Counted from the stretch's first letter, positions 28,801 to 39,618 are shown. The stretch is DNA of 64,000 bases from Parafrankia irregularis (GCF_001536285.1 NZ_FAOZ01000009.1:1-64000), one strand, 5' to 3'. The notes: generated from the sequence alone by a model not told the origin. Made by a program: numbers and translations.

Positions 28801-31800
28801 GCGGTGGACCGGCGCATGCTGCTGGAGAAGGAGCTGGTGGTGGCACCGGCGTTCTTCCTCGGGATCGCCGCCGAGGAGGGCCTGGAGGCGTCGGTGCGCG
28901 TCCGGCGGGGGCGCTTCGGCAACGAGCTGACCAGGCACCGGTACGACGTGGTGCTGCGGTCCGGTGTGGCCGCCGGTGACGCGGGGATCGCGTCGGGCGA
29001 TGCCGGAACCGACGCCGGAACCGTGTCGTCCGAGCCGCTCTCGCTGGCCTGGGGCGTCGACACCGGTGACCTTGCGGGCTTCGGCGCGCTGCTGGGCGCC
29101 GACGCGCCGGCGCGGGTGCGGGTCACCGGGATCCCCGACGCCCGGATCGCGGCCGAGGTCGCCGCCGCTGAGGTCGCCGCCGAGGTCCTCGCGGCGGAAG
29201 CCCCGACGACGTCCGCGGTCGCCACGGTCGAGCCCCAGGACCTGTACGAGCTGGCCGACAGCCTCGGCTACGAGGCCGCTCTCACCCCGTGCCCGGACGA
29301 TCCGGGGCGGCTCGACGGCCTGTTCGTGCGAGGCTCCGGCCCGGGGGCGCTGCCGGTGGTCCGACCGGCCGCCGACCCCGCCGACCGGCCCGCTCCGGGC
29401 GTGGTGGTGACGAACGACCCGACGGCGGCCCGCGCCGCCGCCGCGATCGTCGGTCGTCTGCGTACCGACCTCGCCGCCGTGCTGCCCGACTACCTCGTCC
29501 CGTCGGCGTTCGTGCCGCTGCCGGCGATTCCCCGCAACGCCAACGGCAAGCTCGACGTGGCGGCGCTGCCGCCGGCCGAACCGGTGGCGACAAGCTCCGG
29601 GAGGGCACCGGCCACCGAGCTGGAGCAGGCTCTGGCCGATCTGTTCGCCGACGTCCTCGGTCTGCCCGAGGTCGGGGCCGACGACAACTTCTTCGCCCTG
29701 GGCGGCCACTCGCTGCTCGCGACCCGGGTGGTCAGCCGGGCCCGGGCCACCCTCGAGATCGACCTGGCCATCCGCGACCTGTTCGACGCCCCCACGGTCG
29801 AGACCCTGGCGGCGAAGGTGGCCGGCCAGGCGCCGGCGACCACCCGCCCGCCGCTGGTCGCCGGCGAGCGCCCCGACCGGATCCCGCTGTCCGCGGCGCA
29901 GCGCCGGCTGTGGCTGGTCGACCAGCTGGCCTCCTCGGCCGGCGACGGTTCGACCGCCTACAACTACCCGATCGCCTTCCAGATCACCGGGCGGGTCGAC
30001 GTCGAGGCGCTGCGCGCGGCCGTCGGTGACCTGCTGGAGCGGCACGAGGCCCTACGCACCGTCGTCGACGTCGTCGACGGCGAGCCCTACCAGCGGATCC
30101 TCGACCCGGGCGCCACCCGGCCCCGTCTCACCGTCGAGGACTGCGCGTGGGACGAGGTGACCGCCCGCATCTCCCAGGCGGCGGCGGAGCCGTTCGACCT
30201 GACCGCGGAAATCCCGCTGCGGCTGATGGTGCTGCGCGGCGACGCCGAGGACGCCGACGACACACTGGTCGTGATCCTGCACCACATCGCGACCGACGAA
30301 TGGTCGGACCGGCCGTTCCTGCTGGATCTGGACGCCGCCTACTCCGCGCGGCGGGACGGTGCGGCGCCGGACTGGGCTCCGCTGCCCGTCCAGTACGCCG
30401 ACTACACCCTCTGGCAGACCGCTCTGCTCGGCGATCCGGATGCCGAGGACAGCCTGGCCACCCGGCAGCGCGCGTTCTGGCTGGAGGCCCTGCGCGGCCT
30501 GCCCGAGGAGATCGGGCTGCCGCTGGACCGGCCAAGGCCAGCGGTGCGCGACGGGGCGTCCGGACGGGCGGTCCGCGTCCTGCCGGGCGCGGTCGCGACC
30601 GGCCTGCGCGAGCTGTGCTCCCGGACCGGGACGAGCATGTCGATGCTCACCCATGCGGCCATCGCCGTCCTGCTGCACCGGCTCGGGTCGGGTGACGACA
30701 TCCCGATCGGCGTTCCCATCGCCGGGCGGACCGACACGGCGCTCGAACGGCTCGTCGGCTTCTTCGTCAACACCCTGGTGATCAGGTCCGACCTGGGCGG
30801 CGACCCGACCTTCCGGGAACTGCTGGCGCGGACCCGCAGCACCGACCTGGCCGCCTTCGACCACCAGGACCTCCCCTTCGAGGACGTGGTCGCCGCGGTC
30901 AACCCGCGCCGCGTGCCCGGGGTGAACCCGCTGTTCCAGGTGATGGCGGGCTACCACCACCTCGCCGAGGACGACCGGGACCTGCTCGGCGGGCCGGTCA
31001 CCTGGATCAACCCGGAGGCCGGGACAGCCAAGTTCGACCTGGACGTCACCTTCGTCGACCGGGCGGCGCGCAACGAGATCACGATTCTGGTCGAGTTCGC
31101 CACCGACGTGATCGAACCGGCCGGTGGCGCCCGGCTGGCCGACCGGCTGACCCGCCTGCTGGCCGGGCTCGTCGCCGAGCCGGACCGGCCGGTCAGCCAG
31201 CTGGAGATCGTGGACGACCGCGAGCGCGCGGCGGCGCTGCGCGCGGCGGCCGGCCCCCGGCGCGAACTGCCCGCGGGCGGTGACACGGTGGTGGACCTGC
31301 TCGAACGGGCCGTGGCCGCGTTCGGGCACCGGGTCGCGCTGGTCACCGACACGGGCCAGGCCACGTTCACCGACCTCGCGGCGCAGGTCGACCGGATCGC
31401 CGGGCTCGTGCGCGGGATCGGCGGCGGCCCGGAGGCGGTGGTCGCCCTCGCGCTGCCACGCGCGCTGATGGTCCCGGCGATCTTCGGCGTGCTGGCGGCG
31501 GGCGCGAGCTACCTGCCGCTGGACGTCGAGCATCCGCCCGAACGGCTCTCGTTCGTGCTGGCCGACGCGGCCCCCGTGGCTGTGCTCACCACGGCGGCGC
31601 TGGCCGACCGGCTCCCGCCCGCCGCCACCGAGGTCATGCTGCTGCCTGACGGCACAGCCGTGGACGACGAGGGCTCCGGCCGGGCGTTCGCCGGGAACAC
31701 CCGGCCCCTGCCGGACAGCGCCGCCAGCGTCATCTACACCTCCGGCTCGACCGGGCGTCCCAAGGCGGTCGTCGGCACCCACCGTGGCCTGGCCAACCTC

Positions 31801-34800
31801 TTCGCGTCCCACGCCGTCGACCTCATGGCGCCGGCCGAGGCGGCGGCCGGACCGGACCGCGGCGCCCAGCGTGTCCTGCACGCGGCCTCGTTCAGCTTCG
31901 ACGGCTCCTGGGAGCCTCTGCTGTGGCTGCTGGCCGGACATGAGGTCCACGTGGTCGGCGAAGCGACCGCGCGGGACGCGGCAGCGCTCGTCGACCACAT
32001 CGAGCGGGCGCGGATCGATGTGCTCGACCTGACGCCGACCTACCTCCAGGAGCTGCTGGACCACGGGTTCCTGCGCGCCGAGGGCCACCGGCCGGGCGTG
32101 CTGATGGTCGGCGGCGAGGCCACCGCGCCGGCGCTGTGGGAGCGGCTGCGGTCGACGCCGGGAATGGTGAGCCACGACCTGTACGGGCCGACCGAGTACT
32201 CGGTCGACGCCTACGGCTGGCACAGCGCCGGCACCGACCCGCGGCCCGAGCCGGCCGGCGTTCCGGAACACCCAGACCAGGACGCACCCGACCAGGACGC
32301 ACCGGGCCAGGGTCAGGGCCGGGATGTGCCCGGTTGGGCGGGGCCGATCGCGAACACGTATGCCTACCTTCTCGACGCGGCGCTGTCGCCGGTCCCGGAC
32401 GGGGTGGCGGGCGAGCTGTACCTGGCCGGTCCCGGGCTGGCCCGGGGTTACCTGGGCCGCCCCGACCTGACCGCGGGCCGCTTCGTCGCCGACCCGTTCG
32501 GCCCGGCGGGCCAGCGGATGTACCGCACCGGTGACCGGGCCCGGCGGCGGCCCGACGGCGCACTCGCCTTCCTCGGGCGTACCGACGACCAGATCAAGCT
32601 GCGGGGCTTCCGGATCGAGCTCGGGGAGATCGAGCGTGCCGTGGAGACGGTCGCCGGTGTCAGCGCGGCCGCGGTCGTCTTCCGCCCGGACGCACCGCCC
32701 GCCCTCCAGCTCGTGGCCTACCTGGTGGCCGAATCGGCCGTGCCGGCGGAGCGGGAACCGGGAGCGGGCGATCGGGCCGAGCAGGAGCTGGCAGCGCACG
32801 AGCCGGCAGAGCGCGAGCTGACCGAGAACGCTCGTGCCCACCTGGCCCGGGTGCTGCCGGTGCACATGGTTCCGCAGGCGTTCGTCGTGCTGGGGCGGCT
32901 GCCCCGCACGGTCAACGGCAAGCTCGACCGGGCGGCGCTGCCCGAGCCGGCCGCGCCGGCCCTGGCCGGTGGCCGGCGGCCCCGGGACGCCCGCGAGGAA
33001 CTGCTCGCGGAGCGGTTCGCCGCGGTGCTCGGCGTCGAGCAGGTGGGCCGGGACGACGACTTCTTCGCCCTCGGTGGCCATTCGCTGCTCGTCATGCGGC
33101 TGTGCGCGGCGATCCGCTCGACCTTCGGAGTGGAGATCACACCCCGTACGGTCTTCGAGGAGCCGACCGTGGCCGGGCTCGCGCGGCGGATGGAGGCGGC
33201 GGGCACCGCCCGCCAGCCGGTCGGCCGCCAGCAGCGGCCGGAACACCCACCGCTGTCGGCCGCGCAGCGACGCCTGTGGGTCCTGGCGCAGCTGGAGGGC
33301 CCCAGCCCGACCTACAACATCCCGATCACCTGGCGGCTGACCGGCCCGCTGGACGTGGCCGCCCTGCGCGCCGCGGTGGACGACGTGGTGGCCCGGCACG
33401 AGTCGCTGCGCACCGTCTTCCCGAGCGCCGACGGCGAGCCGTTCCAGCGCGTCCTCGATCCCGCCCAGGCACGGATCCCGTTCGACGTGGTCGACTGGAT
33501 CCCGCCGACGGGCGCGGACCACGCCGAATCAGAGCTGGAGCCGGAGCCGGGTGAGGCGGGTCTGGCGGAGATCCTCGCCAGGGCGGCGGCGTATCCCTTC
33601 GATCTCGAGCACGAGCCGCCGATGCGGGTGACCGTCGTCCGCTGCTCGTCCCGGCTGCACATCGCACAGTTCCTCGTCCATCACATCGCGGCGGACGAGG
33701 GTTCGGACCGTCCGCTGGCCCGTGACCTGTCGGTGGCCTACCGGGCGCGAGCGGCGGGTGCCGCACCGGTTTGGGCGCCGCTGCCCGTCCAGTACGTCGA
33801 CTACACGCTGTGGCAGCAGCGGATGCTCGGCGACGAGTCCGATGTCACCAGCCCCGCCGCGCGCTCGCGGGAGTTCTGGCGCGGCGCGCTGGCCGGCCTG
33901 CCTGACGAGGTGGCCTTGCCCACCGACCGGCCGCGGCCGGCGGAGCCGAGCCACACCGGCGGAATCGTCGAGATCTCCCTGGACGACGACGTCGTCGGCG
34001 CACTGCGGTCGGTCGGTCGGGCCCACAACGCGAGCATGTTCATGGTGCTGCGGGCAGCGGTCGCGACGCTGCTGCACCGGCTGGGGGCGGGGGAGGACAT
34101 CCCCATCGGCAGCCCGGTCGCCGGCCGGACCGACGACACGCTCGACGACCTCGTCGGTTTTTTCCTCAACACCGTGGTCCTGCGCACCGACCTGGCGGGC
34201 GACCCGTCGTTCGGCGAGCTGCTCGGACGGGTCCGCGCGGGTGACCTCGCCGCGCTCGACCACCAGGAGCTGCCGTTCGACCGGGTGGTGGAGGCGGTGA
34301 ACCCACCGCGCCAGCTCGCCCGCCATCCACTGTTCCAGGTCATGATCGTGTATCTCGCGGCGTCCGACGTCGTCGACGAGCTGGCGTTCGACGGCATCAG
34401 CGCACGTCCCGAACCGGTGCTGCGGGCGGACGCCAAGTTCGACATGTCCTTCGACTTCATCGAACGGGGCGGGGCCGAGGGCGGTATGACCATCGGCGTC
34501 GCCTACAGCGACGACCTGTTCGACCGCGCCAGCGTGGACCGGATCGCCGAGCGCCTGCGGGACGTCCTCGCCGCGGTGGCCGCGGATCCGTCCGTACCGG
34601 TCAGCGCACTGCGGCTGAGCTGGACGGCGATCCCCGCGGCAACCGCGCCTCGTGCCGCCCTCGTGGCCGCCGGCAGCTCCGGCAGCTCCGGCAGCTCCGG
34701 TGGCTCCGGTGGCGACGATCGCGGTGACGGGAGTGCCGCGACGGCCACCGCCGGCCGCGCGCCCGCGAACGACATCGAGGAGATCCTGGTCAACACCTTC

Positions 34801-36603
34801 CTGCAGGTGCTGGGGGTCGACCAGGTCGGCGTCGACGACGACTTCTTCGCGCTCGGCGGCGACAGCATCGTCGCGATGCGGCTGGTGAACCGGATCCGCG
34901 CAGCCGGTCTCGTGGTGACCCCGAAGCTGCTGTTCGGCCATCGCACACCTGGTGCGCTCGCGACGGTCGTGCGGCGCCGCGCGCCGCGCCCGCAGGCCCC
35001 GCAGGCCCCGCAGCCCGGCCAGGCCGCGGCGGCGCTGGTCGTCCCACCGACCCCGGCGCTGCAGTCGGCACGCGGGCGCGGGCGCACGAGCGACGGCACG
35101 GACGCGTTCACGTCCTTCTCCTCGCCGGTGCTGCTGCGCACGCCTTCCGGGCTGGACCAGCCGACGCTGACCAAGGTGCTCGCAGCCGTCGTCGACCAGC
35201 ACGACGTCCTGCGGGCCAGGCTTGTCCGCTCGGATCTGCCCGGCGGGCCGGCGCTTCCGCCGGGCGCGGCGACGGTCGGTGCGGACGGCGGTCCGGCCTG
35301 GTCGCTGGTGATCGCGCCGCCTGGCGGCGTCGACGTCGGCGGCTGGATCCGGCGGGTCGACGCCACGGACCTCGCCTCGGGCGACGGTTTCGACAGCGAG
35401 GCCGGCCGGTCGCTGATCGCGGAGCTGGCGGTGGCGACCAACCGCGAGCTCGATCCGGACGCCGGGCAGGCCATCCGGGCCGTCTGGCTGGACGCGGGCG
35501 GCGCGCTTCCGGGCCGGCTGCTGTTGATCATCCATCACGCCCTGATCGACGGGGTCTCCTGGTCGATCGTGCTGGAGGATCTCGCGGCCGCGTGGCAGGC
35601 GCTGGCGGCGGGCGAAAGGCCCCGGCTCGCGCCGGTTCCCGTCTCGTACGCCGACTGGGCACGCCGCCTGGACGACCGTGCGCGGGCCCCGGAGACGGCG
35701 TCACGGCTGCCGTTCTGGTCGGACCTGCTGGGCCGGGCCACGCCCGTGGATTGGGTCGCCCGGCCGGTGGAACCGGCGGAGGCCGGCGGGCAGACTGAAT
35801 CCGCCGGGCAGACCGGCTCGGCGGTCGGGCAGGTGAGCGCGGCCGGGCTGGCGGATGCGGCCGCGGCCGCGGCTCAGGCGGTGACGGTGAGTGTGCCTGC
35901 GGAACGGGCGGCGCCGCTGCTGTCGACGGTGCCCGCCGGTTTCGGTATCGGTGTGGACGAGCTGCTGCTCACCGCGCTGTCCCTGGCCGTCGCCGACCGG
36001 ACCCGCCCAGGCGAGAACGGGTCATCGGGGATGATCGTCGCCGTTCAGGCGCATGGCCGGCAGGAGCAGATTGTGGGGGATGTGGACCTGTCCCGCACGG
36101 TCGGCTGGATGGCGGAGATCTTCCCGTTCCTCCTCGAACGGGACGCCACCGACGGCGCCGTCTTCGGCGATCGTTCCGTGGACGCCGCGGCGGCCCGGGT
36201 GCACGCGCTCATGGCGTCCGTTCTGGACGGCGGAACCGACTACAGCATGTTGCGGTTCCTCAACCCGCGGACCGCGCCCGAGCTCTCGGCCGCACCGCTG
36301 CCCACGGTCTACCTGAACTACGTCGGCCGGTTGACACGGGGCGAGACGGCCGACTGGGCGGTCGCCGCGGAGGACGAGGAGCTCTTCGCGGACTGGAACG
36401 CCGAGCAGCCTGATCCCTTCCCGGTGAGCCTGATCGTGCGGGTTCTCGACGGTCCGGGCGGTCCAGAGCTCACGGCGCGATGGTCCCGCGGACCGGACGG
36501 CCCCGCCATGGAGGTCGTCAGCGACCTCGCGACGTCGTGGGTCCGGGCGCTGGACGCCCTCGCCGTCCTGGCATCGGGGCGCGGAACAGACGAATCCAGC
36601 TGA
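16831..36603 (+). CDS. five-module non-ribosomal peptide synthetase (siderophore)
   Basis: A 6590-residue NRPS. Approximate order: C1 43-500, A1 545-1045, T1 near 1089; C2 1165-1600, A2 1640-2170, T2, E2 2300-2770; C3 2815-3250, A3 3270-4246 with an N-methyltransferase inserted at 3796-4190 ([14 protein letters not shown]), T3; C4 4350-4803, A4 4816-5371, T4; C5 5471-5930, T5 near 6010 without an A domain, E5 to the end. There is no thioesterase. Pocket residues (positions 235-331 of the GrsA scheme): A1 DPVQLGVVW, close to the Gly code; A2 DFWNIGMVH, Thr exactly; A3 DMENMGLIN, one change from the hydroxyornithine code; A4 DGEDMGLVD, uncertain basic or hydroxamate residue. C2 has HHLIVDG, C4 HHIATDE, C5 HHIAADE, C1 HHIAWDD, but C3 has QVLLWDG. 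GTG 16831 has GGAAGGA eight bases upstream; ATG 16789 in the same frame lacks one. Iron box upstream, hairpin terminator directly after. Confidence 0.93.
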   Translation: MASPDSAQRRRDLLRRQLAAERLTRDPVGGVGDRSRRSAGQGHPVSPAQRRMWFLSRLDPTSAAYTISAAFELTGPLDPEALHRALIAVAGRHEILRTTYRATSDGQLQQVVRDDILPAWHSVDLSAEPAEPAELAEPAAEADERARAIALAAARRPFDLTTESPLRVTLLRHGPQLHTLALAAHHIAWDDASWDVFFGDLQAAYAGKDGAGAGAAVQFLDAAAPVADQPVPAEGLTYWRDRLLPLAEPVRLPGPDADDRGPDDLPVAAAPHRRDTGRQVVHLAAGELAGQVRELATAHGATPFMVLLAAYTALIHRVTGATDVTVGSPVVNREGAATEGVIGYFGNTICLRLPVGPLDSFTDLLRRTRDVCRGAFAHADVDLADVVRELNPDRSDGVSSLFTTMFAVRTQAAAALRGGGLGDGDGLRGERRPLHNGTAQFPLMVVAEIGTGPDGADSLELETTFQPGSVSGVFARSLGARLERLLTAALADPAAGIGFIDLLTPAEHARLAGAWADPTADADTTADTDTTAGSDITAGSAPGEPWVVPFMSWAEADPDRTALVTAERSVSYGELATEADALGRRLADHGARPGTIVGIALPRSIELVVALAATGRAGAAYLPLDVDYPPDRLALMVEDAAPAVLVTTRELAPGIPLAPGTRLVLVDEPAPVPEVAPEPASASAPWPPAIAPDSPVYVIYTSGSTGRPKGVLVGHRSLAGFLAEFSETVGIGPADRVLAATTPAFDPSTVELLAPLTVGASVRLVASEAARDPSELARLLSAGAVTLAQATPSRWRSILAADPAPYPGVRVLCGAEPLTLDLARELRSRAASLTNVYGPTETTVWATTGEVRGSTGESERITVGTPLRNTRAYVLDGALMPVPPGVIGELYLTGSGVAHGYLARPALTSNRYVANPFGFGERMYRTGDLARWTADGELLLAGRSDDQVKIRGFRIEPGEIETVLARHPAVARCAVIAREDGPAGRALVAYVVPAATPAGTGALTDQLRAHAASFLPGYMVPAAFVVLPVLPITPSGKLDRRALPAPDFGAAAQPGRAPATRTEEILRDVFAAVLSQPDIGVDQDFFHRGGDSILAFSVVTRAAAAGVTVALADVFATPTVAGLATAADAAAAAATDHLGAAGTAAVGSTSALAELPPVDPDDVERWRARLPGLTDVWPLSPSQAGMLFQRLVDGEDTPDVYVVQFVLDLRGDPDPGRLRAASRVLLDRHPLLRAAVLSDGRAPAQVIVAEAEPEWTVVDLSAWPAAERAAETERLVSADRTARFDLAQPPLLRFLWIRTGPDSARLAVCAHHLIVDGWSLPLLLRELFTLAVDPAGPAAVAAQLPSPRPYADYLRWLRVQDSDAAHEAWRDELADLEEPTLLGGLAAAGGPRAGGPAAALEREVGPELTARLGSLARERGVTLSTILRAAYGVALARAVGRDDVVFGAATAGRPPELPGVESMIGLFVTTVPVRVTVSARMTFAALLADPRVTQARMFAHQHVGLADIQTSIGRGELFDSLLVLESFPFDAATLIPPGGPRLEAVDGHDGTHYALTIRVIPGDRLRVTFSYSDGVLDDATVAGLADRLLLLLAEIAADPDRPIGAVTAVPSAERGLAALAPAPAAVALTGVLPAGDTTAATLPDLFEAQARRTPDAVALRWRETELTYAELDERADRLARLLRQRGVGPESIVAVALPRSLDLVVSLLAVLKAGGAYLPVDPAYPADRITFMLRDAAPVCAVTTAATRTALPARLGVPMVVLDDPLVDAALNEQQQQSEQQQQSGQQQQSGQQQPGPLDPAGRARPDNLAYVIYTSGSTGRPKGAQIPHRNVVRLFADSQRHFHFGSSDVWTLFHSVSFDFSVWELWGPLLYGGRLVVVDHEVSRSPGQFLGLLRRESVTVLNQTPSAFATLMDADRDDPGAGGQHELSLRLVIFGGEALDTSRLAPWYERHPDDAPTLVNMYGITETTVHVTYLPLDRDSAAGAAARRGLIGEPLPGLRARILDRHLTPVPPGVPGEVYVSGGQLARGYLGRFGLTATRFVADPYGNPGERMYRTGDLARLGPDGALEYLGRADDQVKIRGFRIEPGEIEAVLAADPSVERVVVIARADDAGRHRLVAYAVPRAGHQVDGPALRARAAAALPDFMVPSAVVVLDALPLTSNGKLDRAALPAPDPTAATSARSGATDLERTLCAVFADVLGLDRVGADDEFVALGGDSIIAIQLVNRARRDGVALTPREVFVQRTPAALASLVAGRTPAAPAGTSTAAEAAVAGAPSETATPPETAPVPGLPGTGTSTGVLTPPPIVAQLADWGGEIQRYNQAFLIRTPAGADEASLRAALGAILAHHDALRTRLLRPAPGIWLFQIDPPATGTGAPGSTADADLLTRVDVAGLLPDGLRAAIAAASESAVGGLDPDAGVMVRAVWLDAGPAEPGRLVIVAHHLVVDGVSWRILLADLEAAYAAASAGRPARLGGVGTSLKAFSEVIAGYATAPDRLAELTHWLETLAPGGRPFGQPAPALTAAGTSAAAALGPAAVGTAADTERLVVELPTQATSALLTGVPAATGTEITAVLLAGLRLAVPVPPADDDPAAARDDAGGDLLVDLERHGREEIVPGLDLSRTVGWFTSIAPVRLGPVRQDARTTLAEVAASLRATPDSGAGFGPLRYANPLAGPVLARAGRPQILFNYLGRFGADQRADWGPAQEFDALAATPDPGLGVGYPLTVDVVGVETADGPVLRATFTYLTTVLSQPQTARLATGFRDALLELATLAPPRPESASERLPDPPPETSAALVALVALSDEERERISRDFPAAVEDVWPLSPLQEGLYFQWSLDQTSDAYTAQFSLDFDHRLDAERMRRACAVLMARTPTLRAGFLSDGLPQPVQVIAAELPVPVTEVDLSGLAEPERSAEAERIAAADRSRPFDVARPPLFRLTVIHLGERHDRLVVNRQVLLWDGWSGALVVEGLLGLYAAEGGAAAPPAPRGSFRDYLAWLRERDTEATGRAWRSALADLEEPTLVVPAARGLPPVAPGRITAELPEATATAARAAARAQGVTLNTLFNAALALVLASATGSDDIVFGTTVAGRPTEVEGIDEVVGLFLNTVPVRVRLDPRETVGDLLRRITGQRLDLLDHEYLGLGEIQQASGHPVLFDTLYVLQNFIDEVANDETSARHGITGGTSLDHTHYPLTFVLFPGARITARLEYRSDVLTRETAQGLFDRLLTLVGALSEHSDALVGTLDALLPAERSRLEEALAVPPRPTGTETIADLLAVSAERLDGQVALVLGEQRLTYRELDDRVNQLARLLISRGAGPETVVALGLGRTVDMVVALFAVLRTGAAYLPLELDHPPARLLEMVGDAGAAILVTTRATARYLAGVPADAAASAGADVPATSDAPGSESVTWLVLDQDAVAAELAAAGSGALSDAELGAFARDRADRLEHPAYVIYTSGSTGRPKGVVTPYRGLTNMWLNHQEEIFTPTVAAAGGRRLRIAHTVSFAFDMSWEELLWLVEGHEVHICDENLRRDAEGLVAYCDRHRIDVVNVTPTYAAHLFESGLLDRDEDPAAPEPAGAEPRAAGAALTGAAGGRHRPPLVMLGGEAVPDSVWNRLRDTDGTTGYNLYGPTEYTINTLGAATADSPTPTVGRPIRNTSIYVLDRWLRPVPDGAPGELYIAGDGLARGYLDRFGLTATRFVADPFRAGDRMYRTGDLVIRRLDGNIDFLGRTDDQVKIRGHRIELGEVTSALDSHPAVSQSAVIATDDPALPGSKRLVAYVVPAERSAAETAASEDDQVGEWRQIYSDEYERIPTAALTEDFAGWDSSYDGQPIPFEHMREWRAATLDRIRALEPRRVLEIGVGTGLLLGGLAPEVETYWGTDLAAPVIAKLRAELATDPDRFGRVELRNQPAHVTDGLPAGYFDTIIINSVIQYFPSAGYLASVLRSALGLLAPGGSLFVGDVRDLGRLRIFHTAIELARSGGRPAASTRLTAAVDRRMLLEKELVVAPAFFLGIAAEEGLEASVRVRRGRFGNELTRHRYDVVLRSGVAAGDAGIASGDAGTDAGTVSSEPLSLAWGVDTGDLAGFGALLGADAPARVRVTGIPDARIAAEVAAAEVAAEVLAAEAPTTSAVATVEPQDLYELADSLGYEAALTPCPDDPGRLDGLFVRGSGPGALPVVRPAADPADRPAPGVVVTNDPTAARAAAAIVGRLRTDLAAVLPDYLVPSAFVPLPAIPRNANGKLDVAALPPAEPVATSSGRAPATELEQALADLFADVLGLPEVGADDNFFALGGHSLLATRVVSRARATLEIDLAIRDLFDAPTVETLAAKVAGQAPATTRPPLVAGERPDRIPLSAAQRRLWLVDQLASSAGDGSTAYNYPIAFQITGRVDVEALRAAVGDLLERHEALRTVVDVVDGEPYQRILDPGATRPRLTVEDCAWDEVTARISQAAAEPFDLTAEIPLRLMVLRGDAEDADDTLVVILHHIATDEWSDRPFLLDLDAAYSARRDGAAPDWAPLPVQYADYTLWQTALLGDPDAEDSLATRQRAFWLEALRGLPEEIGLPLDRPRPAVRDGASGRAVRVLPGAVATGLRELCSRTGTSMSMLTHAAIAVLLHRLGSGDDIPIGVPIAGRTDTALERLVGFFVNTLVIRSDLGGDPTFRELLARTRSTDLAAFDHQDLPFEDVVAAVNPRRVPGVNPLFQVMAGYHHLAEDDRDLLGGPVTWINPEAGTAKFDLDVTFVDRAARNEITILVEFATDVIEPAGGARLADRLTRLLAGLVAEPDRPVSQLEIVDDRERAAALRAAAGPRRELPAGGDTVVDLLERAVAAFGHRVALVTDTGQATFTDLAAQVDRIAGLVRGIGGGPEAVVALALPRALMVPAIFGVLAAGASYLPLDVEHPPERLSFVLADAAPVAVLTTAALADRLPPAATEVMLLPDGTAVDDEGSGRAFAGNTRPLPDSAASVIYTSGSTGRPKAVVGTHRGLANLFASHAVDLMAPAEAAAGPDRGAQRVLHAASFSFDGSWEPLLWLLAGHEVHVVGEATARDAAALVDHIERARIDVLDLTPTYLQELLDHGFLRAEGHRPGVLMVGGEATAPALWERLRSTPGMVSHDLYGPTEYSVDAYGWHSAGTDPRPEPAGVPEHPDQDAPDQDAPGQGQGRDVPGWAGPIANTYAYLLDAALSPVPDGVAGELYLAGPGLARGYLGRPDLTAGRFVADPFGPAGQRMYRTGDRARRRPDGALAFLGRTDDQIKLRGFRIELGEIERAVETVAGVSAAAVVFRPDAPPALQLVAYLVAESAVPAEREPGAGDRAEQELAAHEPAERELTENARAHLARVLPVHMVPQAFVVLGRLPRTVNGKLDRAALPEPAAPALAGGRRPRDAREELLAERFAAVLGVEQVGRDDDFFALGGHSLLVMRLCAAIRSTFGVEITPRTVFEEPTVAGLARRMEAAGTARQPVGRQQRPEHPPLSAAQRRLWVLAQLEGPSPTYNIPITWRLTGPLDVAALRAAVDDVVARHESLRTVFPSADGEPFQRVLDPAQARIPFDVVDWIPPTGADHAESELEPEPGEAGLAEILARAAAYPFDLEHEPPMRVTVVRCSSRLHIAQFLVHHIAADEGSDRPLARDLSVAYRARAAGAAPVWAPLPVQYVDYTLWQQRMLGDESDVTSPAARSREFWRGALAGLPDEVALPTDRPRPAEPSHTGGIVEISLDDDVVGALRSVGRAHNASMFMVLRAAVATLLHRLGAGEDIPIGSPVAGRTDDTLDDLVGFFLNTVVLRTDLAGDPSFGELLGRVRAGDLAALDHQELPFDRVVEAVNPPRQLARHPLFQVMIVYLAASDVVDELAFDGISARPEPVLRADAKFDMSFDFIERGGAEGGMTIGVAYSDDLFDRASVDRIAERLRDVLAAVAADPSVPVSALRLSWTAIPAATAPRAALVAAGSSGSSGSSGGSGGDDRGDGSAATATAGRAPANDIEEILVNTFLQVLGVDQVGVDDDFFALGGDSIVAMRLVNRIRAAGLVVTPKLLFGHRTPGALATVVRRRAPRPQAPQAPQPGQAAAALVVPPTPALQSARGRGRTSDGTDAFTSFSSPVLLRTPSGLDQPTLTKVLAAVVDQHDVLRARLVRSDLPGGPALPPGAATVGADGGPAWSLVIAPPGGVDVGGWIRRVDATDLASGDGFDSEAGRSLIAELAVATNRELDPDAGQAIRAVWLDAGGALPGRLLLIIHHALIDGVSWSIVLEDLAAAWQALAAGERPRLAPVPVSYADWARRLDDRARAPETASRLPFWSDLLGRATPVDWVARPVEPAEAGGQTESAGQTGSAVGQVSAAGLADAAAAAAQAVTVSVPAERAAPLLSTVPAGFGIGVDELLLTALSLAVADRTRPGENGSSGMIVAVQAHGRQEQIVGDVDLSRTVGWMAEIFPFLLERDATDGAVFGDRSVDAAAARVHALMASVLDGGTDYSMLRFLNPRTAPELSAAPLPTVYLNYVGRLTRGETADWAVAAEDEELFADWNAEQPDPFPVSLIVRVLDGPGGPELTARWSRGPDGPAMEVVSDLATSWVRALDALAVLASGRGTDESS
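22147..22212 (+). repeat. in-frame 18-bp tandem repeat coding a Gln-rich loop in A2
   Basis: About 3.7 copies of an 18-bp unit encode [12 protein letters not shown] repeats inside the A2 domain, between the A2 and A3 core motifs. The frame is kept. This is a surface-loop position, so the domain may tolerate it; copy number may vary between strains. Confidence 0.85.
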
Positions 36604-36610
36604 CGGCGCG

Positions 36611-36640
36611 CCACGGCCGCGGGATCCACCGCGGCCGTGG
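36611..36640 (+). terminator. strong hairpin terminator after the NRPS
   Basis: CCACGGCCGCGG pairs perfectly with CCGCGGCCGTGG around a six-base loop, starting 8 bp after the NRPS stop. The position and 12-bp GC stem make it a likely terminator that separates the NRPS from the stand-alone adenylation gene. Confidence 0.75.
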
Positions 36641-37044
36641 CCATCTTCTCGAAGAGCTTTCGGGCCCGCCGGCGCCGCGATTCTCGGATTCCGACGGCAG
36701 TTGTTCCGGCAAAGGCTTCGAGCTATGCCGGGAGGGCTCCTGCCGGCTGCCGGTGAATCGCCGGATGTGATGATCGCAGGGCATCGGATTGCTACCGGGT
36801 TATTTCCGTCTCACAGCTCACTGACAGGAATGTCGTGAGTCCGGGTCGGCGGTGGAAAATGCTCAACTGGCTGAGTCGTGTGGGTGTGAATGTCCTTGAA
36901 TAGAATAGATCCACTTGCTAAGGTTTCTGTTGTTCGCTTCCCGGTCGGCTGTGTCGTCCGGCTCCCCGGTAACGCCTGGGCGTCCCGGTGGTCCGGCTAG
37001 GTGCGGGCAGCGATGGGTTCCGTTTCGCCATCGACAGATGGGGC
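36641..37044 (+). promoter_or_regulatory. upstream region of the stand-alone adenylation gene
   Basis: About 400 bp with lower GC content than its surroundings. The stretch 36895-36935 (containing TGAATAGAATAGATCC and TTGCTAAGGTTTCTGTT) is the likely promoter area. CTAAGGTT resembles half an iron box but the second arm is missing, so iron control of this gene is not shown. No gene is seen here. Confidence 0.35.
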
Positions 37045-38754
37045 ATGATTGTGAGTGCGCTTTTCAGGGGTGGCGTGTCGCCGGTGCCGGCGGCGGACGG
37101 GGCTGTCGCTCTCGAATGCTGTAACGACACCAGCGCGCCCGCGGTCGTGACGACCGTGGTCGATCTTTTCGTCGCCCAGGTGCGGAGAACGCCGGATGCG
37201 CCGGCTGTCGTGGCGCCGGAAGGGCGGTTCACCTATCGGGAGCTCGGAGACCGGGTGTTCCAGCTCGCCCGGGCCCTGCGCCGCCACGGCCTCGAGCCGG
37301 AGGGTGTTGTGGGTGTCCGGCTGGGGCGATCCGCGGAGATGATCGTCGCGGTCCTCGCGGCCATGGTCGCCGGTGGCGCCTTCGTCCCGGTCGAGCCGTC
37401 CTGGCCTGACCAGCGGCGTCGGCGGGTACTGACGGACGCGGGCGCGCAGTTGATCGTGACGGGTCCGGAGACGTCCGAGGGGTCGGGGGATCCGGATGGG
37501 CCCGGCGGGCTGGTCGACGGGGTGCGAGCCGTGCCGGTCGATCTGCACGCGTGGGCCTGGGGTCACGAGTCGCCGGAACCGCTGGATCTTTCGATCCCCT
37601 TGACCGGTCTGGCCTATGTGATGTTCACGTCCGGCTCGACCGGCACCCCGAAAGGGGCGATGATCCGCCATGAGGCGATCGCCGAGCGACTACGGTGGCA
37701 GGTGACGGACCTGTTCACCTTCGGTGCGGGTGACGCTTCGCTGTTCAAGGCTCCGCTGTCGTTCGACATCTCTGTCAACGAGATCCTGCTGCCACTCGTC
37801 TGCGGGGGCCGGGTGGTCGTGGCGGAGCCGGACGGTGAGCTCGACCCGGGATATCTGGTCGACCTGATCGAGGCCGAGCGGGTCACTTTCGTCTATCTGG
37901 TGTCGTCAATGCTGGACGTCGTGCTGGAAGCGGCGGAAGGCACGCCCGCGTTGGCCTCCCTGCGGCATGTCTGGTGCGGAGGCGAGGTACTCACACCGGC
38001 CCTCTTCGCACGCTTCCGAGCTCAGGTCGACACCGATCTTTATCATGGTTATGGCCCGGCCGAGACGACGATCGGCGTTTCTCATGTGATCTACCGGGAC
38101 AGTGCTGAGCGTCTCGCCACCTCCATTGGCCGGCCCAATCCGCATACCCAGATTCACCTCCTTGACGACCGGCTGGAGCCGGTGCCGGACGGCGTGATCG
38201 GCGAGCTGTATGTCGCCGGGTTCCTGCTCGGCCGCGGCTATGTGAACAGCGGGGCGCTGACCGCGTCGCGTTTTGTCGCCAACCCGTTCTCCGGCGATGG
38301 GGCCCGAATGTACCGGACCGGGGACCTCGCGCGATGGGACAGTGCCGGCTGGCTGGAGTTCGTCGGCCGGGCTGACAACCAGGTGAAGATCCGGGGAATG
38401 CGGCTCGAGCTGGAGGAGGTGGAAGCCGCCATGTCCACCCACCCCCGGGTGCGGCGGGCGGCGGTCGTGGTGTCCCGGGACACCGCGGCGCCCCGGCTGC
38501 TCGCCTTCGTCGTTCCTGATGCCGATCGTGGCGCCGATCAGGTCGACGGCGGCTCGGCGCTTTCGGGACCGGCCGCGGACGGCGCATTCGCGGACGAGGT
38601 GCTCACCTGGTGCGCGGACCTTCTTCCTCACTACATGGTGCCGAGCGCCGTGACGGTGCTGGGCACGCTTCCCGTCACAGCTGGCGGAAAGATCGACCGA
38701 CGTGCCCTGACCGCAGCTCACCCGCCACGGGAACAGCTCGTGGGAGGGGCGTGA
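37045..38754 (+). CDS. stand-alone adenylation enzyme, predicted N5-formyl-N5-hydroxyornithine
   Basis: A 569-residue adenylation protein with no carrier, condensation or release domain. Core motifs: A3 MFTSGSTGTPKGAM, A4/A5 region SFDISVNEILLPL, GYGPAETT, A7 [10 protein letters not shown]8 NQVKIRGMRLEL, A10 GGKIDRRAL. The pocket reads D-I-N-Y-W-G-G-I-G (first residue encoded at 37765), identical to the code I recall for the formyl-hydroxyornithine domain of coelichelin synthetase. The N-terminal CNDTSAP-x-VTTVVDLF segment is like the linker between C and A domains in modular NRPSs, suggesting it was cut out of a module. It lies just downstream of an NRPS whose fifth module lacks an A domain, so loading of that T domain in trans is the simplest role. 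Start options are GTG 36988, ATG 37045 and GTG 37051; the last has the best-spaced purine site. Confidence 0.85.
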   Translation: MIVSALFRGGVSPVPAADGAVALECCNDTSAPAVVTTVVDLFVAQVRRTPDAPAVVAPEGRFTYRELGDRVFQLARALRRHGLEPEGVVGVRLGRSAEMIVAVLAAMVAGGAFVPVEPSWPDQRRRRVLTDAGAQLIVTGPETSEGSGDPDGPGGLVDGVRAVPVDLHAWAWGHESPEPLDLSIPLTGLAYVMFTSGSTGTPKGAMIRHEAIAERLRWQVTDLFTFGAGDASLFKAPLSFDISVNEILLPLVCGGRVVVAEPDGELDPGYLVDLIEAERVTFVYLVSSMLDVVLEAAEGTPALASLRHVWCGGEVLTPALFARFRAQVDTDLYHGYGPAETTIGVSHVIYRDSAERLATSIGRPNPHTQIHLLDDRLEPVPDGVIGELYVAGFLLGRGYVNSGALTASRFVANPFSGDGARMYRTGDLARWDSAGWLEFVGRADNQVKIRGMRLELEEVEAAMSTHPRVRRAAVVVSRDTAAPRLLAFVVPDADRGADQVDGGSALSGPAADGAFADEVLTWCADLLPHYMVPSAVTVLGTLPVTAGGKIDRRALTAAHPPREQLVGGA

Positions 38755-39030
38755 CACACACCGCGGGCCGCGCGCGGATATGTCGCCAGGCCGGGGTGGA
38801 GGTACCGCGTCGTCACCTCGACGGAGATGTCGATTTTCGATTGGTTCTTTTCCTTCCCACGCTTTTCGGGTGACGTGGCCACCGGCCGGAGCCGACGACG
38901 GAAAGGCCCGTTTCTCACCCGGTGCGCCGGCTTCCTGTATCGCCGGGCCGCGGATGGTGCGATGTCTGTGGACTGTTCGCTGGCCCGGAACTCCCACTCG
39001 TGATCTCGACCGAATTCTGAAGGAAATCGC

Positions 39031-39522
39031 ATGCAGCGCACTCTGCTCGGCGGGAAGATTCATCGGGCCACCGTGACCCAGGCGGATCTGCATTATGTCG
39101 GATCGATCACGATTGATCGGACGCTCATGGATGCCGCCGACATCGTCGAGGGTGAGCAGGTTCAGGTGGTGGATATCACCAACGGTGCTCGGCTGGTCAC
39201 CTATGCGATCGAGGGGCCCCGGGACTCCGGGATCATCGGCATCAACGGTGCCGCCGCCCGCCTGGTTCACCCTGGCGACCTGATCATCATCATGTCGTTC
39301 CGGCAGATGGACGAAAGCGAGGTCGGCACGTATGTCCCACGAGTCGTTCACATCGACGAACTGAATCGGATCGTCACGTTGGGCGACGATCTGTCCGCGC
39401 CGGTTCCCGGGGCGGTCAACCAGATTCCCGGAAACGGGACCGCGATCCGGTCCGGGGGCCAGGTGACCGAGAGCGAGGCGCGCAGAGGCGCTGACCTTCA
39501 GGGCGCGCTCGGCCCGTCCTAG
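39031..39522 (+). CDS. panD: aspartate 1-decarboxylase
   Basis: PanD converts L-aspartate to beta-alanine, the precursor of pantothenate and phosphopantetheine. The self-processing site G24-S25 lies in HYVGSITID, giving after cleavage a beta chain and a pyruvoyl-bearing alpha chain. Lys9 (GGKIHRA) and the conserved INGAAARLV motif are present. At 163 residues it is longer than the usual 125-140 because of a C-terminal tail. ATG 39031 has GAAGGAA about seven bases upstream. It lies 276 bp after the adenylation gene; that gap holds no clear gene or terminator. No panB or panC is near, so a link to the NRPS locus is plausible: either beta-alanine for carrier-domain cofactor supply or as a peptide building block. 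This is inference. Confidence 0.92.
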   Translation: MQRTLLGGKIHRATVTQADLHYVGSITIDRTLMDAADIVEGEQVQVVDITNGARLVTYAIEGPRDSGIIGINGAAARLVHPGDLIIIMSFRQMDESEVGTYVPRVVHIDELNRIVTLGDDLSAPVPGAVNQIPGNGTAIRSGGQVTESEARRGADLQGALGPS

Positions 39523-39618
39523 GTCCGTCGCACAGGTCCTTCCCCGGCGGCACGGAGGGTGCGGAGCCGTACATCGGTCGCGTCCGCACCCCGACCCGCG
39601 CGGTGATACGAGCGGCCC

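Noticed and set aside
16996-36644. Very long open frames on the reverse strand opposite the NRPS (up to about 1500 codons)
   Set aside because: They are antisense shadows of high-GC coding DNA: repetitive Arg/Gly/Ala/Val/Asp composition, no recognisable domains, and exact opposition to conserved C, A, T and E domains.
36905-36940. Possible iron box before the stand-alone adenylation gene (CTAAGGTT)
   Set aside because: Only one half-site is present; the other arm does not match the DtxR consensus.
38750-38872. A 40-codon frame (GTG 38750) overlapping the stop of the stand-alone A gene
   Set aside because: The GTGA overlap is tempting, but there is no ribosome binding site, no recognisable motif, and codon choice is unlike the neighbours.
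9073-39522. MbtH-like protein gene in the siderophore locus
   Set aside because: No small frame with the NPFD and Trp-containing MbtH signature was found; if one is needed it must be encoded elsewhere.
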